The notes beneath the pieces are model-generated. The model made no database searches and was not told where the DNA came from. It saw only the letters and a list, made by a program, of their open reading frames with translations. A program made the position numbers and the translations under genes. 64,000 nucleotides of DNA. Origin: Pseudomonadota bacterium (GTDB lineage: Bacteria > Pseudomonadota > Alphaproteobacteria > Acetobacterales > Acetobacteraceae). Of this stretch, positions 6,851 to 18,309 are shown piece by piece. The stretch lies in the NCBI GenBank assembly GCA_021818505.1, contig JAKADX010000009.1, forward strand, positions 1 through 64,000, read 5' to 3'. Every line of letters starts with the position of its first letter. The stretch's first letter is position 1.

Positions 6851-9664
6851 TCAGGCGGCGTCGGCGCGCGGACGGCGGCGCGCCGGGGCCGGCACCGGCG
6901 CCGGCGTCGCGTCGTCGGGGCTGGCGAGCGCGGCCAGCAGTGCCTCGCGCAATTGCGCGAGCTTGCGTTCGTTCTCGATCTTCAGGCCGAACACGTCCTT
7001 GACATAGAACACATCGACGGCGCGCACGCCGTAGGTGGTGACGTGCGCCGAGGCGATCTGCAGCCCCTGGTCGCTGATCGCCGCCGTCACGTCGTGCAGC
7101 AGGCCGGGTCGGTCGCGGCCGTTTACTTCCAGCACGGTGTGGGTGTTGGACGCGCGGTTGTCGATCACCACGCGTGGCGGCACGTGGATCGCGCGCATCC
7201 GTCGCCCGAGCAGAGCACGGCCGAGCTTGCGGATTTCCTGCGACAGACGCAGCCGGCCCGACAGCGCCTGCTCGATCAGCACATAGAGGCGTGCGAGGCG
7301 GTGCGGCTGGTCGAAGGCGCCGCCGGCGGCGTCCTGGATCCAGAACGTGTCCAGCGCCATGCCGTTGGTCAGCGTGTGGATGCGCGCATCGACGATGGAG
7401 GCGCCGGCGACAGCGAGTGCGCCGGCGATGCGGCTGAACAGCCCGGCGTGGTCGGCGGCGTACACCGTCACCTCCGTCACCGCGCGCGCCGGCAGCGGCT
7501 GCGTCTCGACCGTCAGCGGCGCGCCGCGCGCATCCGCGTCGCGGATCATGCGCGCGTGGCGCACATGCGTCTCAGGGTCGAAGGACAGCCAATAGCCGGC
7601 ATAGCCGAGGCCATGGAACTTCTCGACCGCTTCCGGCGGCCATTCGTCGAGCAGCATCGCCGCCGCCTGCTTGGCGCGCTGCACGCGCACGTCACGCTCG
7701 GTGGTGGACAGCGCGCCCTCCAGCACCTCGGCAACACGCGCGTAGAGTTCGCGCAGAAGCGTCGCTTTCCAGCCGTTCCAGACCTTGCTGGACACCGCGC
7801 GCATGTCGGCGACCGTCAGGACCAGCAGCAGGCGCAGCCGCTCCGGCGACTGGATGGTGTCGGCGAGGTCGAGGATGGTCTTGGGATCGTCGATGTCGCG
7901 CTTGAACGCGGTCTGGCTGAGCAGCAGATGGTGCAGCACCAGCCACGACACCGTCTCGGTCTCCTCCGCCGACAGGCCGAGAGCCGGACCGACTTCGAGG
8001 GCCAGTTCGGCGCCGAGTTCGGAATGGTCGCCGCCGCGCCCCTTGGCGATGTCGTGGAGCAGCAGCGCCAGATACAGCGCGCGCCGCGATTGCAACTGGT
8101 CGGTCAGGCCGGACGCGACCGGCGCGATATCCTGCAATTCGCCGCGCTCCAGCATGTTGAGCACGCGGATCGCCTCGATCGTGTGTTCATCGACGGTGAA
8201 CACGTGGTACGTGTCGAACTGCATCTGTCCGACGATGCGCGCCCAGTCCGGCAGGAAACGTCCGAGGAACCCGGTTTCGTTCATGATCGCGAGCCAGTGC
8301 GCGGAGTCCGCGCGGTGCCGCTCGCTTTCGCGCCCGCACAGCAGGTCGAGGAACAGCGCGGATGCTTCCTTGTTGCCGCGCAGTTGCACCGCGCGGCGCT
8401 CGTTGCGGATCAGCGCACGCATTGCCAGCGGATGCAGTTGCAGGTCACGGTCGCGCGCGATCTGCAGGATGCGCAGCATCAGGATCGGCTCATCGCGGAA
8501 ATCGCGGCTGCGCGTCCACATCAGCTTGCCGTCGGCGAGCACGAATCCCGCTGCCGCCAGCGCCGCGTCGGTGGCCGGTGCCAGGGCCGGCGGGCCGAGG
8601 GCCGCGCGTACCAGTGCCGGTTCCAACACATGCGTCAGCCGCGTCACCTCGCGCGCGGTCAGGAAATAGTGGCGCATGAATCGCTCGACGCCGTCCTGGC
8701 GCCCGTGGCGCGTGTAGCCCATCCGCGCGCCGACCACCGGTTGCAGGTCGAAGGTCAGCCTCTCCTCGGCGCGGCCGGTGACGTAATGCAGATGAAAGCG
8801 CAGCGTCCACAGGAAGTCCCAGGACCGGGTCGCCAGCCGCGCCTCGGTGAGCGTGATGATGCCGGCCGCCGGACCCTCGGTCTGCACCAGGTCGAAGATC
8901 GTCCTGATGCCGAACACGTAGCGCGACATCCAGTACAGCGTCTGCAGGTCGCGCAGACCGCCGCGGCCCTCCTTGATGTTCGGCTCGACCACGAACGGGC
9001 TGTCGCCATAACGGCGATGGCGCGCCGCACGCTCGGCGCGCTTGGCTGCGATGTAGCCTGCAGCGCCGGCTTCCCGGCAGGCGTCGCGGAACGCCCCCGC
9101 GAAGTCGGCGAACAGCGCGGCGTCACCGGCGACCGGACGGGCATCGAGCATCGAGGTGCGCACGGTCGCGTCGCCATTGGCCTCGGTCAGGCAGTCGCCG
9201 ACCGAGCGCGTGGCGTGTCCGACCTTCAGCCCCAGGTCCCACAGGAAATACAGCATGAACTCGACCGCCTTGAGCGTCGTCTCGGCCGGCGCCTCTGGGG
9301 TCAGGAACAGCAGGTCGATGTCGCTGAACGGCGCCAGCACGCCGCGGCCGTAACCGCCGGTGGCCGCCACCACCAGCCGCCCGGCCGCTGCCTCCCCATG
9401 CAGCGTCAGCGTGTAGTCGTAGAGCGTGCCGATCAGGCCGTCCGTCAGCGACGCCAGCAGCCGCGCCGCTTTCAGCCCGGGCAGGTTGCCTTCCTCGAAT
9501 GTATCGCGGACATGGCCCTGGATGCGGGCGAGGTGACGGCGGAACAGCGCCAGCGCGGACTCGCGCGGTGCCGGCGTGCCAGGTGGGGCGAGTGCCGCCA
9601 GCGACTGCGCCAGCAGCGCAGCCGCGTCGTGCGGATCGGAGGGGAAGGGCGTCGGCAGCGTCAT
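6851..9664 (-). CDS. glnD: Bifunctional PII uridylyltransferase / uridylyl-removing enzyme
   Basis: A 937-residue nitrogen sensor that uridylylates PII proteins under nitrogen limitation and removes UMP when glutamine is high. Domains in order: nucleotidyltransferase with GGYGRG (103-108) and SDIDLLF (114-120); the GlnD linker region; an HD domain around residue 535 (LLLHDIAKGRGGDHSELG), which carries the uridylyl-removing activity; and two C-terminal ACT domains (about 730-810 and 850-920) that bind glutamine. Length is normal and all motifs are intact. Its ATG overlaps the mutS stop as ATGA, so the two are translationally coupled. No PII gene is in the window. Confidence 0.97.
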   Translation of the reverse strand: MTLPTPFPSDPHDAAALLAQSLAALAPPGTPAPRESALALFRRHLARIQGHVRDTFEEGNLPGLKAARLLASLTDGLIGTLYDYTLTLHGEAAAGRLVVAATGGYGRGVLAPFSDIDLLFLTPEAPAETTLKAVEFMLYFLWDLGLKVGHATRSVGDCLTEANGDATVRTSMLDARPVAGDAALFADFAGAFRDACREAGAAGYIAAKRAERAARHRRYGDSPFVVEPNIKEGRGGLRDLQTLYWMSRYVFGIRTIFDLVQTEGPAAGIITLTEARLATRSWDFLWTLRFHLHYVTGRAEERLTFDLQPVVGARMGYTRHGRQDGVERFMRHYFLTAREVTRLTHVLEPALVRAALGPPALAPATDAALAAAGFVLADGKLMWTRSRDFRDEPILMLRILQIARDRDLQLHPLAMRALIRNERRAVQLRGNKEASALFLDLLCGRESERHRADSAHWLAIMNETGFLGRFLPDWARIVGQMQFDTYHVFTVDEHTIEAIRVLNMLERGELQDIAPVASGLTDQLQSRRALYLALLLHDIAKGRGGDHSELGAELALEVGPALGLSAEETETVSWLVLHHLLLSQTAFKRDIDDPKTILDLADTIQSPERLRLLLVLTVADMRAVSSKVWNGWKATLLRELYARVAEVLEGALSTTERDVRVQRAKQAAAMLLDEWPPEAVEKFHGLGYAGYWLSFDPETHVRHARMIRDADARGAPLTVETQPLPARAVTEVTVYAADHAGLFSRIAGALAVAGASIVDARIHTLTNGMALDTFWIQDAAGGAFDQPHRLARLYVLIEQALSGRLRLSQEIRKLGRALLGRRMRAIHVPPRVVIDNRASNTHTVLEVNGRDRPGLLHDVTAAISDQGLQIASAHVTTYGVRAVDVFYVKDVFGLKIENERKLAQLREALLAALASPDDATPAPVPAPARRRPRADAA

Positions 9665-12288
9665 ATCCCGGATGTTAACCCGCTCTCTCGCACTGCAACA
9701 GCGGCCAACTCCTTCAGCCGGTAGAGTTCCTGCAAGGCTTCGCGCGGGCTGAGCCGGTCCGGCTCGATGGCATCGATCGCCTCACGCAACGGATCGACCG
9801 GGTCGGGCGTTTCCGCGGGTGGCTGCGCGGCGGCGGCGAACAGCGGCAGCGCGGCGGCATCGGTCAGCCGGCCCGCCCGTGCCTCCAGCGCCGCGAGCAG
9901 ACCCGCGGCGCGCCTGACCACCGCCGCCGGCACGCCGGCCAGCCGCGCGACCTGGACGCCGAAACTGCGCCCGGCGGCGCCGGCCGCGACCTCGTGGAGG
10001 AAGACGACATCGCCGCGCCATTCCTTCACCCGCATCGCGTGCGGCGCCAGATGCGGCAACTCGCCGGTCAGCCGGGCGAGTTCGTGGAAATGCGTGGCAA
10101 AAATGACACGGCAGCGCACGGTGCTGTGCAACGCTTCCAGGACTGCCCAGGCGATCGCCAGCCCGTCCAGCGTCGCGGTGCCCCGGCCGATCTCGTCCAC
10201 GACCACCAGGCTGCGCGGGCCGGCCTGGTGCAGAATGGCGGCGGTCTCGGTCATCTCCACCATGAACGTGCTGCGTCCGCGCGCCAGGTCGTCGGCGGCG
10301 CCGACGCGGGAAAACAGACGGTCCACGACACCGAGGTCGGCCCGCTCGGCCGGCACCGGCAGTCCCCCCTGCGCCAGCACCGCGATCAGCGCGTTCTGGC
10401 GCAGGAAGGTCGATTTCCCGGCCATGTTCGGGCCGGTGAGCAGCAGGACGCGCCCCTCCGGGGGCAGCGCGCAGTCATTGGGGACGAAGGTGGCGCTGCC
10501 CGCCAGTGCCGCCTCTACCACCGGGTGTCGTCCCGCGACGATGCAGAACTGTGAATCCTCTGTCACCTTCGGCCGGCACCAGCGGCCCGGCTCGGCGAGC
10601 CGCGCGCAGCTCTGCGCCACGTCCAGCGCCGCCAGTGCCGCCGCACAGGCTGCCAGCGCCTCCGCGCGTTGCAGGGTCTGTGTACACAGTGCCGCGAACA
10701 CCGCCCGCTCCCGCGCCGCCGCGCGCTCAGCGGCCTCGGCGATGCGGCGGTCCAGTTCGGCCAGTTCGGGCGTGGTGAAGCGTGCGCCGTTCGCCATCGC
10801 CTGCCGCAGCGTCAGTTCCGGCAGGGCGCGCAGCTTTTCCACCGCCGCGCCCGGTGCCTCGATGACGTAGCCGAGTTGCTGGTGGTGGCGGATCTTCAGG
10901 CTGGCGACGCCGTATTTCTGCGCGCAATCGAGTTGCAGGGTGGCGATGACGCGCCGGCTGTCGTCGCGCAGCCGCCGCTCGGCGTCGAGTTCGGCGTCGA
11001 ACCCCGATGCAATGGCACCCTCCTCCGGCCGCAGCGGCGCCGGCTCGACCAGCGCCGCGGCAAGCACGCCACGCAACGCCGGCGCCGGATCGAGCGCGGC
11101 CGCCGCCTCGGCGAGGAACGGAGGCAGCACGCCCTCCAGCGCCGCCGCGCAGGCCGTCGCGGCATCGAGCGCCTGCCGGATCGCCGCGAGATCGCGCGGT
11201 CCCCCCCGGCCAAGCGAGAGGCGCGCCAGCGCGCGCGCCAGATCGCCGGAGCCCCGCAGTGCCGCCCGCACACGCTGCGCCGCGACGGCATCCGTGAGCA
11301 GCCAGCCCCAGCCGTCCTGCCGTGCCGCGATCGCTGCCGGATCGGCCAGCGGGGCGGCCAGCCACTCGGCGAGCAGCCGCGCGCCGGCCGCCGTCAGCGT
11401 GCGATCGACGGCGGCGAGCAGTGTGTGCGTGGTGCCGCCGTCGCGCGCGCGGGTGATTTCCAGGCTGGCGCGGGTGGCAGCGTCCATTTCCATCCGCCCG
11501 GCGATGCCCTGCGGCGCCGGACGCGCCAGATGCGGCAACCTGCCGGCCTGCGTCGCGCGCACGTAGTCGAGTGCGATTGCCGCCGCCGTCGCCTCCGCCT
11601 CACCGAACGTGCCGAACGCTTCAAGGCTCGCGACCGCATACGCCTCGGCCAGCATCCGCCGCGCGCTGGCCGATGTCGGGGCCATCGGGGCGGGACCGCG
11701 CCGTCGTTCCCACTCGCCGAGCGGCGTCGCCGCCGGGGCCAGCACCTCGGCGGGGTCGAGCCGGCCGAGCAGCGCGGGCAGCGCGGCGGGCGGGAGCTGC
11801 GCGGTTTCGAACAGGCCGGTGGAGATGTCGATCCAGGCGGCGCCGAGCTGCGCGCCGCCCGTCGCCAGCGCCAGCAGCAGGTTGGGCCGCCCGGCCTCCA
11901 GCAGCGCCTCCTCGGTCAGCGTGCCGGGGGTGACGAGGCGCACGACCTCGCGCCGGATCGGCGTTTTGCCCGTCCGCGTCTTCGGGTCCTCCATCTGCTC
12001 GGCGATGGCGACGCGGAACCCCTTGCGTATCAGGCGCAGCAGATAGGCGTCGGCCGCATGAACCGGCACGCCGCACATGGCGATCGGCTGGCCGGCGTGC
12101 TCGCCGCGGGCGGTCAGCTGGATGTCCAGCGCGGCGGCGGCGGCCTCGGCATCGCTGAAGAACAACTCATAGAAGTCGCCCATGCGGAAGAACACGAGCG
12201 CATCGGGATGCGCCTGCTTGGCGGCGAACCATTGCGCCATCGCGGGTGTGGCACCCGTTGCGTCCGGCGCCGGCTGGCGAGGGGTCAT
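9661..12288 (-). CDS. mutS: DNA mismatch repair protein MutS
   Basis: An 875-residue MutS1-type mismatch recognition ATPase. The N-terminal clamp has GDFYELF (37-43), whose Phe-x-Glu wedge contacts the mismatch. Walker A is GPNMAGKSTFLRQNA (near 616) and Walker B is VVVDEIGRGTATLDG (near 694); FATHFHELARL follows. The C-terminal helix-turn-helix region ends LQELYRLKELA. Length and domain order are standard. It is the upstream partner of glnD (ATGA overlap) and diverges from maeB across a 114-bp spacer, the common Rhodospirillales arrangement. mutL is not in the window. Confidence 0.97.
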   Translation of the reverse strand: MTPRQPAPDATGATPAMAQWFAAKQAHPDALVFFRMGDFYELFFSDAEAAAAALDIQLTARGEHAGQPIAMCGVPVHAADAYLLRLIRKGFRVAIAEQMEDPKTRTGKTPIRREVVRLVTPGTLTEEALLEAGRPNLLLALATGGAQLGAAWIDISTGLFETAQLPPAALPALLGRLDPAEVLAPAATPLGEWERRRGPAPMAPTSASARRMLAEAYAVASLEAFGTFGEAEATAAAIALDYVRATQAGRLPHLARPAPQGIAGRMEMDAATRASLEITRARDGGTTHTLLAAVDRTLTAAGARLLAEWLAAPLADPAAIAARQDGWGWLLTDAVAAQRVRAALRGSGDLARALARLSLGRGGPRDLAAIRQALDAATACAAALEGVLPPFLAEAAAALDPAPALRGVLAAALVEPAPLRPEEGAIASGFDAELDAERRLRDDSRRVIATLQLDCAQKYGVASLKIRHHQQLGYVIEAPGAAVEKLRALPELTLRQAMANGARFTTPELAELDRRIAEAAERAAARERAVFAALCTQTLQRAEALAACAAALAALDVAQSCARLAEPGRWCRPKVTEDSQFCIVAGRHPVVEAALAGSATFVPNDCALPPEGRVLLLTGPNMAGKSTFLRQNALIAVLAQGGLPVPAERADLGVVDRLFSRVGAADDLARGRSTFMVEMTETAAILHQAGPRSLVVVDEIGRGTATLDGLAIAWAVLEALHSTVRCRVIFATHFHELARLTGELPHLAPHAMRVKEWRGDVVFLHEVAAGAAGRSFGVQVARLAGVPAAVVRRAAGLLAALEARAGRLTDAAALPLFAAAAQPPAETPDPVDPLREAIDAIEPDRLSPREALQELYRLKELAAVAVRESGLTSGI

Positions 12289-12402
12289 GGCGCAGCTTTA
12301 GCCGCCGTCATCGCCGGTGCGAAGCGTTGCCCTTGTCGCGGATGGCCCCGCTGCGTCACGATGGCCGGGAAACGCTCAAGAACACGGAAAGGGAGGGAAC
12401 GC

Positions 12403-14703
<2,301 letters not shown>

Positions 14704-14718
14704 CCGCGGGCGAGCGGG

Positions 14719-15153
14719 CTAGCGCAACCCGAGCATGGCATAAAGCCGCGCGCTCGGCGGCCAGGCGCCCATCACGTTGCTGCGGAAGGCGAAGGCGGCC
14801 CAGATCAGCAGCGCCAGGATCGCCAGGCTGACCAGCCAGCCCAGCAGCGCGCCACCACGTCGCGGTGCCAGATCGATCTCGTCGTCGCGCGGCGGCAGGC
14901 GTGCGTCGTCGGCCGAATCGACGTTGCGCGGCCGGTAGCCCGACAACCTCGGTTCGACGCGCGGATGGTCGGTCGGTGCCACCGTGGGCGGCGGTTCCGG
15001 CCGCTCGGGCGGCACCGGCGGGGGCGGCGCGGCGGCGGGGGACAGCGGGGCCCATTCGGTGCCGCAGCGCGCGCAGCGCACGGCCTTGCCCCCGGCGAGC
15101 AGCGAGTCCGGCACCTCGTAGGTGGCCTGACAATTCGGACAAACAATGCGCAT
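14719..15153 (-). CDS. MJ0042-type zinc-ribbon single-pass membrane protein
   Basis: A 144-residue protein starting MRIVCPNCQATYEVP. It has two CxxC pairs (CPNC and CARC, about 28 residues apart), the zinc ribbon named after MJ0042. A Pro-rich linker (about 40-70) leads to one membrane helix (GWLVSLAILALLIWAAFAF, about 105-123) and a short tail. This family almost always sits divergently beside ftsE in alphaproteobacteria, as here (116 bp between starts). Its role is unknown; a regulatory or assembly role at the envelope is conceivable. The ATG at 15153 is chosen because the zinc ribbon begins immediately after it. Confidence 0.88.
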   Translation of the reverse strand: MRIVCPNCQATYEVPDSLLAGGKAVRCARCGTEWAPLSPAAAPPPPVPPERPEPPPTVAPTDHPRVEPRLSGYRPRNVDSADDARLPPRDDEIDLAPRRGGALLGWLVSLAILALLIWAAFAFRSNVMGAWPPSARLYAMLGLR

Positions 15154-15269
15154 ACGATGATCCTGCGCGAGCCGTCCCTGCCTTGCAACAGCCGCCCGGC
15201 GTGCAACCGCGCTATTCGCAGCGCGGGGCGGCGGTGGCAGAACGCTCGGCGGAGGAGGGCGGGACGGCG

Positions 15270-15941
15270 ATGGTGCGACTCGACGGCGTGGCACTGCACT
15301 ACCAGGTCGGTCGGCGGCGTGGGCCGGAGGCCCTGCGTGACCTCGCCTTCAGAATCGAAGAAGGCGGTTTCCGCTGGCTGCGTGGCCCGTCGGGCGCGGG
15401 CAAGACCAGCCTGCTGCGGCTGCTGCATCTGACGGTGCGGCCCACCGGCGGGCGGCTGGTGGTGTTCGGCACCGATATCGGCGCGGCCACCCGCGCCGAG
15501 CTGCCGGCGTTGCGTCAGCGCATCGGCATGGTGTTCCAGGACTTCCGCCTGCTGCCGCATCTCACGGCATTCGACAACGTGGCACTGCCGCTGCGCATTG
15601 CCGGCCGGCCGGAGGGTCAGATCCGCGCCGATGTCACCGAAATGTTGCGCTGGGTCGGCCTCGCCCGGCGCAGCGGCGCGCGGCCGGCGGAACTGTCGGG
15701 CGGCGAGCAGCAGCGTGTCGCCATCGCCCGCGCCGTGGTCGGCCGGCCGAGCCTGCTGCTCGCCGACGAACCCACCGGCAATCTCGATGATGCCCAGGCC
15801 GAGCGGCTGATGCTGCTGCTCAAGGAGATGAACCGGCTGGGCGCGACCGTGGTGGTGGCCACGCACAATGCCGGACTGGTGGCGCGCCATCCCGGCCCGT
15901 CGCTGGTGCTGGAGCAAGGGCGGCTGGTGGGCGATGCGTGA
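15270..15941 (+). CDS. ftsE: Cell division ATP-binding protein FtsE
   Basis: A 223-residue ABC ATPase that works with FtsX to control septal peptidoglycan hydrolases. Walker A GPSGAGKT (39-46), Q-loop in [19 protein letters not shown], signature [14 protein letters not shown], Walker [14 protein letters not shown] and H-loop VVATHNAG are all present. [18 protein letters not shown] is characteristic of FtsE rather than general exporters. The final GATGCGTGA overlaps the ftsX ATG by 8 bp. First gene of a chain ftsE-ftsX-ydcF-plsC with overlapping ends. Confidence 0.95.
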   Translation: MVRLDGVALHYQVGRRRGPEALRDLAFRIEEGGFRWLRGPSGAGKTSLLRLLHLTVRPTGGRLVVFGTDIGAATRAELPALRQRIGMVFQDFRLLPHLTAFDNVALPLRIAGRPEGQIRADVTEMLRWVGLARRSGARPAELSGGEQQRVAIARAVVGRPSLLLADEPTGNLDDAQAERLMLLLKEMNRLGATVVVATHNAGLVARHPGPSLVLEQGRLVGDA

Positions 15942-16842
15942 GCGACGCCATGCCAGGCTGCGCCACGCGCGCTTTGACGATCTTGGCCTCAGACGTGCAC
16001 TCGGTGACCGGATGCTGCCGCTGCTGGTGGCGGCGATGACCTTCCTCGCGGGGCTGGCGCTCGCCGGTTCGGCGGCGGCTGCGGCACTGGTGCGGCACTG
16101 GCAGGAGGGGGCGGCGGCGGCGCTGACCGTGCAGGTGCCGACGCCGGCCGATCCGGCCCCGGCCGCCGGCGCCACGCGCCTCGATGCGGTGCTGGCGGCA
16201 CTGCGTGCATCGCCGGGGATCGCCGAAGCGCGGGCGTTGAGCGCCGAGGAACTCGCCTCCCTGCTGCGTCCCTGGCTTGGCGGAGCGGCCGGCGATCCGG
16301 CGCTGCCGCTGCCGGCGGTGATCGCGGCGCATGTGACGCAAGGTTGGGCGGACCTGACGGCGCTGCGGGCGCGGCTTGCGGCGGCGGCGCCGGGGACGCT
16401 GGTGGAAAGCCACGGCGTCTGGGTCGGGCGGCTGGCGCTGCTGGCGCGCAGCCTGCAGGCCTGCGCGTGGCTGGTGCTCGCCCTGGTCGCCGGCGTGGCC
16501 ACCGCCGTCGTCGCGGTGGCCACGCGCGCCGGGCTGGCGGCACGGCGCGACGCCATCGAGATCGTGCACGGCCTGGGCGCCACCGACCGCTACATTGCCG
16601 TCCGATTCGCGCGCCGCGCCACCCTCCTGGCGGGGCTGGGCGGGGTGCTTGGGCTCTTGGCGGCGCTGCCGGTGCTGGTGGCGCTGGCGACCTTGGTTGC
16701 CCCGTTCGCCGGCCCGCCGAGCGCGGCAACGCTGCCGCCGGTTCTGCTGGCCGGCTTGCCGGCCCTGCCGCTCGCCGCCGCCGCCATCGGCTTCGTCACC
16801 GCGCAGGTGACGGTGCGACGCTGGCTGCGTCGCCTGCCGTGA
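15934..16842 (+). CDS. ftsX: Cell division ABC transporter permease FtsX
   Basis: A 302-residue membrane protein with the FtsX plan. A basic cytoplasmic N-terminus ([16 protein letters not shown]) precedes the first membrane helix (about 30-50). A periplasmic domain of about 110 residues follows, including [22 protein letters not shown]. Three C-terminal helices follow, with cytoplasmic [26 protein letters not shown] between two of them; the [14 protein letters not shown] pattern is the FtsX coupling motif. The start overlaps ftsE by 8 bp. Sequence is divergent from enteric FtsX, as expected for alphaproteobacteria. Confidence 0.9.
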   Translation: MRERRHARLRHARFDDLGLRRALGDRMLPLLVAAMTFLAGLALAGSAAAAALVRHWQEGAAAALTVQVPTPADPAPAAGATRLDAVLAALRASPGIAEARALSAEELASLLRPWLGGAAGDPALPLPAVIAAHVTQGWADLTALRARLAAAAPGTLVESHGVWVGRLALLARSLQACAWLVLALVAGVATAVVAVATRAGLAARRDAIEIVHGLGATDRYIAVRFARRATLLAGLGGVLGLLAALPVLVALATLVAPFAGPPSAATLPPVLLAGLPALPLAAAAIGFVTAQVTVRRWLRRLP

Positions 16843-17426
16843 GCCGGCGGCTGCAGTCTTGGCGCGGCCTGTTCGGGGCGCTCGTCGTGCTGGCGCTGTT
16901 GTGGCTGGCCGGGTTCGCATGGTTCCTGCGGCTCGCCGAACGCCCGCCGCCGCCGCCGGCCCGTGCCGATGCCATCGTCGCCCTGACCGGCGGGGCGGGG
17001 CGGGTGGAGGCGGCGTTGCGCCTGTTGGCCGAGGGGCGCGCACGAATCGCGCTGGTCTCCGGCGTCGGGGGCGCGGCCGAGTTTGCCGCGCTGGCGCGGC
17101 GCGCCGGGGTGGATCCGGCGCTGGGCGCGCGCGTGACGCTGGGGCGGGCGGCGCTGACGACGCGCGGCAACGCCGCCGAGACCGCCGCCTGGGTGCGCGC
17201 CAACGACGCCCATTCGCTGCTTGTCGTCACCGCCTCCTACCACATGCCGCGCGCGCTGGCGGAGCTGGCGCGGGCGATGCCCGGGGTGGCGCTGCATCCG
17301 GTGCCGGTGGCGGCCGACGCGTCCTGGCGGCTGCTGGCCGGTGAATACGTGAAGTTCCTTGCCGCCGAACTCGGGCTGACCGCCTTCGGCCTGCACGCGG
17401 CGCTGCGCGGAGGGCAGGCGCCATGA
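16839..17426 (+). CDS. YdcF/SanA/ElyC family (DUF218) membrane-anchored protein
   Basis: A 195-residue protein with an N-terminal membrane anchor (GALVVLALLWLAGFAWFLRLA, about 14-33) and a DUF218 domain: ADAIVALTGGAGRVEAALRLL, IALVSGVGG, TRGNAAETAAW and LLVVTASYHMPRAL are the conserved strands of the family. Relatives (SanA, ElyC) affect envelope integrity and undecaprenyl carrier use; enzymatic activity is unproven. It starts with GTG at 16839, overlapping the ftsX stop in GTGA; no ATG start exists near the conserved region. Lying between ftsX and plsC, it probably contributes to envelope synthesis. Confidence 0.88.
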   Translation: MSRRLQSWRGLFGALVVLALLWLAGFAWFLRLAERPPPPPARADAIVALTGGAGRVEAALRLLAEGRARIALVSGVGGAAEFAALARRAGVDPALGARVTLGRAALTTRGNAAETAAWVRANDAHSLLVVTASYHMPRALAELARAMPGVALHPVPVAADASWRLLAGEYVKFLAAELGLTAFGLHAALRGGQAP

Positions 17427-18160
17427 TCTGGCTGCGCTCGATGCTGTTCAACCTGTGGTTCTTCGGCCTGACCGCGGTGCTCTGCGTCGTCTGGCTGCCG
17501 CTGGCACCGCGCGGCGCGCGCGGGGCGCTGGCGATGGCGCGGCTGTGGGCGCGGCTGGTGGTGTGGGGGCTGCGGGCGATTTGCGGCATCACCTGGCAGG
17601 TCGAGGGCCTGGAACACCTGCCGCGCGAGGGCCCGGCGCTGATCGCCTCGATGCACCAGTCGGCCTTCGACACGCTGATCTGGGTGCTGATCGCGCCGCG
17701 CTTCGCCTATGTCGTCAAGCAGGAGCTGATGCGCGTGCCGGTGTTCGGCACGATCATGCGCCACGCCGGCATGATCGGGGTCGATCGCCGCGGCGGTCCG
17801 GGCGCCCTGCGCACGCTGCTGCGCGACGCCGACCGCGCACTCGCCGGCAATCGCCAGGTGGTGATCTTTCCCGAGGGCACGCGCGTTCCGCCCGGCCAGC
17901 GGGCTGACCTGCTGCCCGGCGTGGCGGCGCTGGCGGGTCGGATGCGGCTGCCGGTCATCCCGGTGCTGACCAATTCGGGCGAACACTGGGGCCGGCGCGC
18001 GTTCCGCAAGCAACCGGGCGTGATCCGCCTCGTCCTGCTGCCGCCGATGCCCGCCGACCTCAAACGCGAGGCATTGCTGGCAAAGCTTTCCGATGCCTTC
18101 GCCACACCGCTCTCCGCACCTGTGGACAACTCTGTGGGCCGAGCACCGGGCCGGTTGTGA
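17423..18160 (+). CDS. plsC: 1-acyl-sn-glycerol-3-phosphate acyltransferase
   Basis: A 245-residue PlsC that acylates lysophosphatidic acid to phosphatidic acid at the inner membrane. Two hydrophobic segments occupy about residues 8-25 and 40-58. The catalytic HQSAFD (HX4D) is near residue 77, the substrate-binding FPEGTR near 152 and VIPVLTNSG near 176. Its ATG overlaps the preceding stop (ATGA). Clustering with ftsEX and the SanA-like gene is conserved in related genomes as I recall, tying phospholipid synthesis to division and envelope growth. Confidence 0.95.
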   Translation: MIWLRSMLFNLWFFGLTAVLCVVWLPLAPRGARGALAMARLWARLVVWGLRAICGITWQVEGLEHLPREGPALIASMHQSAFDTLIWVLIAPRFAYVVKQELMRVPVFGTIMRHAGMIGVDRRGGPGALRTLLRDADRALAGNRQVVIFPEGTRVPPGQRADLLPGVAALAGRMRLPVIPVLTNSGEHWGRRAFRKQPGVIRLVLLPPMPADLKREALLAKLSDAFATPLSAPVDNSVGRAPGRL

Positions 18161-18309
18161 CCATGCGCGAGTTAGGCATGGTAAGTTGCAGGAAACACTC
18201 ACGAATCTGCGAATTGTTGCGCCTGCGGCGATATCTTCTCGGCTTTGGGACAAGTGTCGGCCGCCGGCCCCTGTTTCCGCCGTCGCGGCCGCCGGCCTAT
18301 AAGCCGCCG

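Noticed and set aside
6641..9724. A very long open frame on the plus strand opposite glnD
   Set aside because: It is antisense to a fully conserved glnD; its product is Arg/His/Gln-rich with no domain pattern, a normal by-product of GC-rich third positions.
10669..12402. In-frame extension of maeB by 578 codons upstream
   Set aside because: It is antisense to mutS and lacks similarity; the maeB start at 12403 has a good ribosome-binding site and the conserved N-terminus.
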